Shown here piece after piece: positions 6,623-8,655 of a DNA stretch of 8,655 nucleotides (position 1 is the stretch's first letter; each line of letters begins with the position of its first letter). The DNA lies in assembly GCA_041477005.1 (NCBI GenBank), contig JBGOUJ010000330.1:1-8655 (forward strand), read 5' to 3'. A model generated the notes under the pieces. The model saw nothing but the letters and a program-made list of their open reading frames with translations, was not told the origin of the DNA and ran no database searches. This DNA is from JBGOUJ01 sp041477005 (GTDB lineage: Bacteria > Acidobacteriota > Terriglobia > Bryobacterales > JACQDG01). The position numbers and the translations under genes were made by a program.

Positions 6623-6816
6623 CCCCACAAAGGTAAAATCCGGCCAGGAAAGCATCCGGGAGTCCGGGCGGGGGGAGGGATCTTGTTAGCGACCGGCATG
6701 GAGAGCTTGAAATTGAGAACTTCCTTGTCTTCCTCCGGCGACATCGCCGCCCACGCTGCGGGCGCGGCGGACAACAGCAGGATCAGGGGCAAAACGAGGG
6801 AAGCTGAATTTCGCAT
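6619..6816 (-). pseudogene. Truncated exported protein: signal peptide plus short stub
   Basis: The ORF gives 65 residues. The first 23 form a good signal peptide (LVLPLILLLSAAPAAWA), followed by a charged segment, SPEEDKEVLNFKLSMPVANK, that looks like the start of a folded domain. After that the sequence changes abruptly to Pro/Gly-rich residues (PPPARTPGCFPGRILP) encoded by C-runs and ends at a TGA. This looks like the 5' end of a longer gene whose remainder has been lost, not like a complete small protein. I do not recognise the family with confidence. The neighbouring frames give no continuation, so a simple one-base shift does not explain it. GGAG sits only 2 bases before the ATG, which is too near for a good ribosome binding site. 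The downstream TlpA-like gene takes its -35-like box from the end of this stub. Confidence 0.5.
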
Positions 6817-6841
6817 GGCTCCAGTGAAGGGTAAAGGGAGG

Positions 6842-6888
6842 ACCCTGCCAAGCGTCCAGGGTGGGGCGGATGGGGCGGTGGGGTGAGG
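6842..6888 (+). other. GC-rich gap with hairpin and G-quadruplex-type motif
   Basis: The 107-base gap between the HicB gene and the truncated ORF holds an inverted repeat, ACCCTG (6842-6847) and CAGGGT (6857-6862), with a 9-base loop. It overlaps a run of four G-tracts on the plus strand: GGG 6859-6861, then GGGG at 6863-6866, 6872-6875 and 6880-6883, with loops of 1, 5 and 4 bases. That satisfies the standard G3+N1-7 quadruplex pattern. Part of the run is a 9-bp tandem repeat (TGGGGCGGA, TGGGGCGGT). No T-run follows on either strand, so it is not a classic terminator. It could still impede polymerase leaving hicB. Confidence 0.45.
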
Positions 6889-6923
6889 TCAGCGAAGAGC
6901 GGCAGATGGGTACGCGACCGCAG

Positions 6924-7358
6924 TCAGGCCGCTTGCACGCCAACCACCAGTTGCTTCCCCAACGCCGCCAAAGCCGCCTCAATGCGAGGCAACTTCGAGG
7001 GGTGGCGCGGATCGAGCAGGCGGCGGACTTCTTTTTCGTCACAGCCCAGACGCTTCGCGAGCCCGACCTTGGTGAGACCCAGTTCACACATGGCCAAATA
7101 CAACGCGGCCTTGGACGCCATCGGCGCGGGGACCGGGATCAGGTGCTGCCTCTTCCTCGGCTTGGATGGGATCGGAATATCATCGCCCCGCCGGATCCGG
7201 CCCGCCATGGCTTCTTCCAGACAGTCGGTCGCCTGCCAGAGGGTGTCTTCCAACCCGTCACCCCAGGTGATCGCCTCGGGCACGTCCTTGAACGTGACGG
7301 TGAACCGCCCAGGCCGGTCTCCGGACGTTAGGGTGGCGGGATAAGAAAAGTTTCGCAT
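6924..7358 (-). CDS. hicB: HicB-type antitoxin with helix-turn-helix domain, no HicA partner visible
   Basis: The product has 144 residues. Residues about 5-65 form the HicB partial RNase H-like fold: FTVTFKDVPEAITWGDGLEDTL is the usual strand-turn with P27 and T31-x-G33, followed by a helix, CLEEAMAGRI, and then DDIPIPS. Residues about 82-120 are a Cro/Xre-like helix-turn-helix (KAALYLAMCELGLTKVGLAKRLG, then VRRLLDPRHPSKL) typical of the long HicB class that binds its own promoter. HicB normally neutralises HicA, a mRNA-cleaving toxin of about 60 residues encoded next to it. Here the upstream gap is 21 bases after a metallopeptidase gene and the downstream gap of 107 bases has no suitable ORF, so the antitoxin appears orphan. 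AAGAGA lies 8 bases before the ATG. It may be cotranscribed with the metallopeptidase. Confidence 0.88.
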   Translation of the reverse strand: MRNFSYPATLTSGDRPGRFTVTFKDVPEAITWGDGLEDTLWQATDCLEEAMAGRIRRGDDIPIPSKPRKRQHLIPVPAPMASKAALYLAMCELGLTKVGLAKRLGCDEKEVRRLLDPRHPSKLPRIEAALAALGKQLVVGVQAA

Positions 7359-7379
7359 CGCAATGGTCTCTTATTGATT

Positions 7380-8606
7380 TTAGGGCATTCCTTCCACGCT
7401 GGTGAAAACGGCGCCGCGGAGGGTCCACTGGAAGCGGCCGTCGTCGCCGGTTCCGGTTGCCTGACCGGGCTGGTCGGTTTCCACCTGGAGGTTTTTCCAT
7501 TTCGTGGCGCAGGCCTTGCGGTAGTCGGCGAAATAACGGGCGGCGTCGGCTTCGCTGGCCCATTCGACCGAGTAACCGAGCACGTCGCGCTTGTCCTTCT
7601 TGTTTTCCCAGAGCGCGTAGCGGCTGCCCTTCCATTGCGGGGCTAGCTCGCCGGCCTCCTTCTTTCCAAGGAACTGCCGCAGCAGGATCTGGTGATCGAG
7701 CTCGCCCATGGTGCCCTCGGCCAGCTTTTTGTAGCCGGAAGGGAGCGGCGGCGAGGGAAGCGCGGGACGGGTCGGCAGGGCGTGCGCAAAATAACGCTCC
7801 GGATGCAGCACCTGCTGGGAGCTGAGCGGCGCATGGCGGAAGATCTCGGCGAAGGCGTCGCGGCCCAGCTTCTGGAAGACGGCCTGCTGGAACAGCGTTC
7901 CTTCGCGGTAGGGAAACATCAGCGTCTCCTGCAGGTAGAGGGGGGCGGCGCCGAAGACGGGAAATTGCTTGGCTGCGTCGTCGGTCTGCTCGATGGCGCT
8001 GCCGGCCATCTGCGGCGAGTCCTTCAGCGACTTGCCGACCTGGCGCAGCATGTATTCGGTCATGACCCAGGAGGCCTGGCCCTCGACGACGGCGCCGCGG
8101 GCGGTCGAGGCATCGTCGTCGTCGCCACTCTTGTTGATGAACTTTTCGAGCTTGAAGTGCTGGTCGGCCAGGGCGTGAGCGAGTTCGTGCGCCAGGGCGA
8201 CGTCCTGCATGCCGGAAGGCGTCCAGGAGGCGAGATAGAGCTTCTTTTGTTTGAAGTCGTAGAAAGCGGCGGCTTGCTCGGTGAGAAGGTCGACGGTCTG
8301 GGACTTCCAGTTGAAATCGGGGCCCACGAAGCCGAACTTCTTGAGGATGGTTTCCTGGGCGCGGATCTCTTCGGGGGAGAGCGTCTCGCCCATGCGCTGC
8401 TCGATGTATGCGCGGATCTTTTCGCGGGTGATGAAGGCGCGGGGCACCGGACGCCGGATCTTCATGCCCATGATTTCGCTGACCGTGGCGAAGATCTCGT
8501 CGACGCGCGAGAAAAGCTGTTTTTCCTGCTCGGGGGTGATTTGGGGCTGGGCTACCGCCGTGAAGGCGGCGAGAGCAAGCAGCAGGATGGCGAGGGGCTT
8601 TTTCAT
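7380..8606 (-). CDS. Exported HEXXH zinc metallopeptidase-like protein of unassigned family
   Basis: The product has 408 residues. The signal peptide is clear (MKKPLAILLLALAAFTAVAQ, cleavage near residue 19-20), so the protein is secreted or periplasmic. ALAHELAHALADQHF places the zinc motif H140-E141-L-A-H144, with E141 as the catalytic base. E175 in AVVEGQASWVM, 31 residues after the second His, is a good third ligand in the gluzincin manner. Before the active site, DLLTEQAAAFYDFKQKKLYL resembles the substrate-edge strand seen in such peptidases. An acidic patch, GDDDDAS (161-167), lies between the ligands. The C-terminal part (about 300-408) contains a beta-rich segment with two Trp-rich strands (YALWENKKDKRDVLGYSVEW and GRFQWTLRGAVFT) and may be a separate domain. 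I recognise the class of acidobacterial putative metallopeptidases but no named family or substrate. The hicB gene follows after 21 bases. Confidence 0.85.
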   Translation of the reverse strand: MKKPLAILLLALAAFTAVAQPQITPEQEKQLFSRVDEIFATVSEIMGMKIRRPVPRAFITREKIRAYIEQRMGETLSPEEIRAQETILKKFGFVGPDFNWKSQTVDLLTEQAAAFYDFKQKKLYLASWTPSGMQDVALAHELAHALADQHFKLEKFINKSGDDDDASTARGAVVEGQASWVMTEYMLRQVGKSLKDSPQMAGSAIEQTDDAAKQFPVFGAAPLYLQETLMFPYREGTLFQQAVFQKLGRDAFAEIFRHAPLSSQQVLHPERYFAHALPTRPALPSPPLPSGYKKLAEGTMGELDHQILLRQFLGKKEAGELAPQWKGSRYALWENKKDKRDVLGYSVEWASEADAARYFADYRKACATKWKNLQVETDQPGQATGTGDDGRFQWTLRGAVFTSVEGMP

Positions 8607-8655
8607 GGGCTATCGGCTCATGGTTGCAGGGCGGCCCGGGCGGAGCGGCGGAACA

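Noticed and set aside
8618..8655. Possible C-terminus of another minus-strand gene ending in TGA at 8618-8620
   Set aside because: One frame gives FRRSARAALQP and a stop 11 bases before the metallopeptidase start. Only 12 codons are visible, too few to claim a gene.

Overview
The window is GC-rich, densely coded DNA that looks like an Acidobacteriota chromosome, probably of the Bryobacter/Solibacter type. The best indicator is a long MacB/FtsX-type permease of the ADOP class (Acidobacterial duplicated orphan permease) at the left edge, with a broken second copy next to it. The assignment rests on gene content alone; there is no rRNA or other marker gene.

Layout. Almost everything reads on the minus strand. 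Positions 1-1724 hold the first 574 codons of an ADOP permease that runs off the left edge. Facing away from it, on the plus strand, is only the C-terminal FtsX segment of another ADOP (about 1821-2212). It carries a frameshift five codons after its last membrane segment and is the only plus-strand coding trace in the window. A short intergenic stretch follows with a 13-bp palindrome and three degenerate 10-bp repeats. Next come a secreted cupin protein (2348-2887) and then a tight pair, a GntP-family permease (4537-5895) followed 10 bases later by an AlbA_2/GHKL/winged-helix protein (3015-4526). Upstream of the permease are two 13-bp palindromic boxes 22 bp apart that overlap a plausible -35/-10 pair. 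Further right are an exported TlpA-like thiol-disulfide protein (6018-6581), a truncated signal-peptide ORF (6619-6816), a G-quadruplex-like GC-rich gap, an orphan HicB-type antitoxin (6924-7358) and an exported HEXXH zinc metallopeptidase (7380-8606).

How the genes may work together. Two units are supported by spacing: permease plus AlbA_2 protein (10 bases), and metallopeptidase plus HicB (21 bases). Four proteins or remnants (cupin, TlpA-like protein, truncated ORF, metallopeptidase) carry signal peptides, so much of the window deals with the cell envelope or periplasm. No CRISPR array, tRNA, rRNA, transposase or complete defence system was seen. The most unusual items are the permease/AlbA_2 pair with its operator-like boxes, the decayed ADOP duplicate, and the HicB gene without a HicA partner. 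No stretch longer than about 140 bases lacks a gene or gene remnant.
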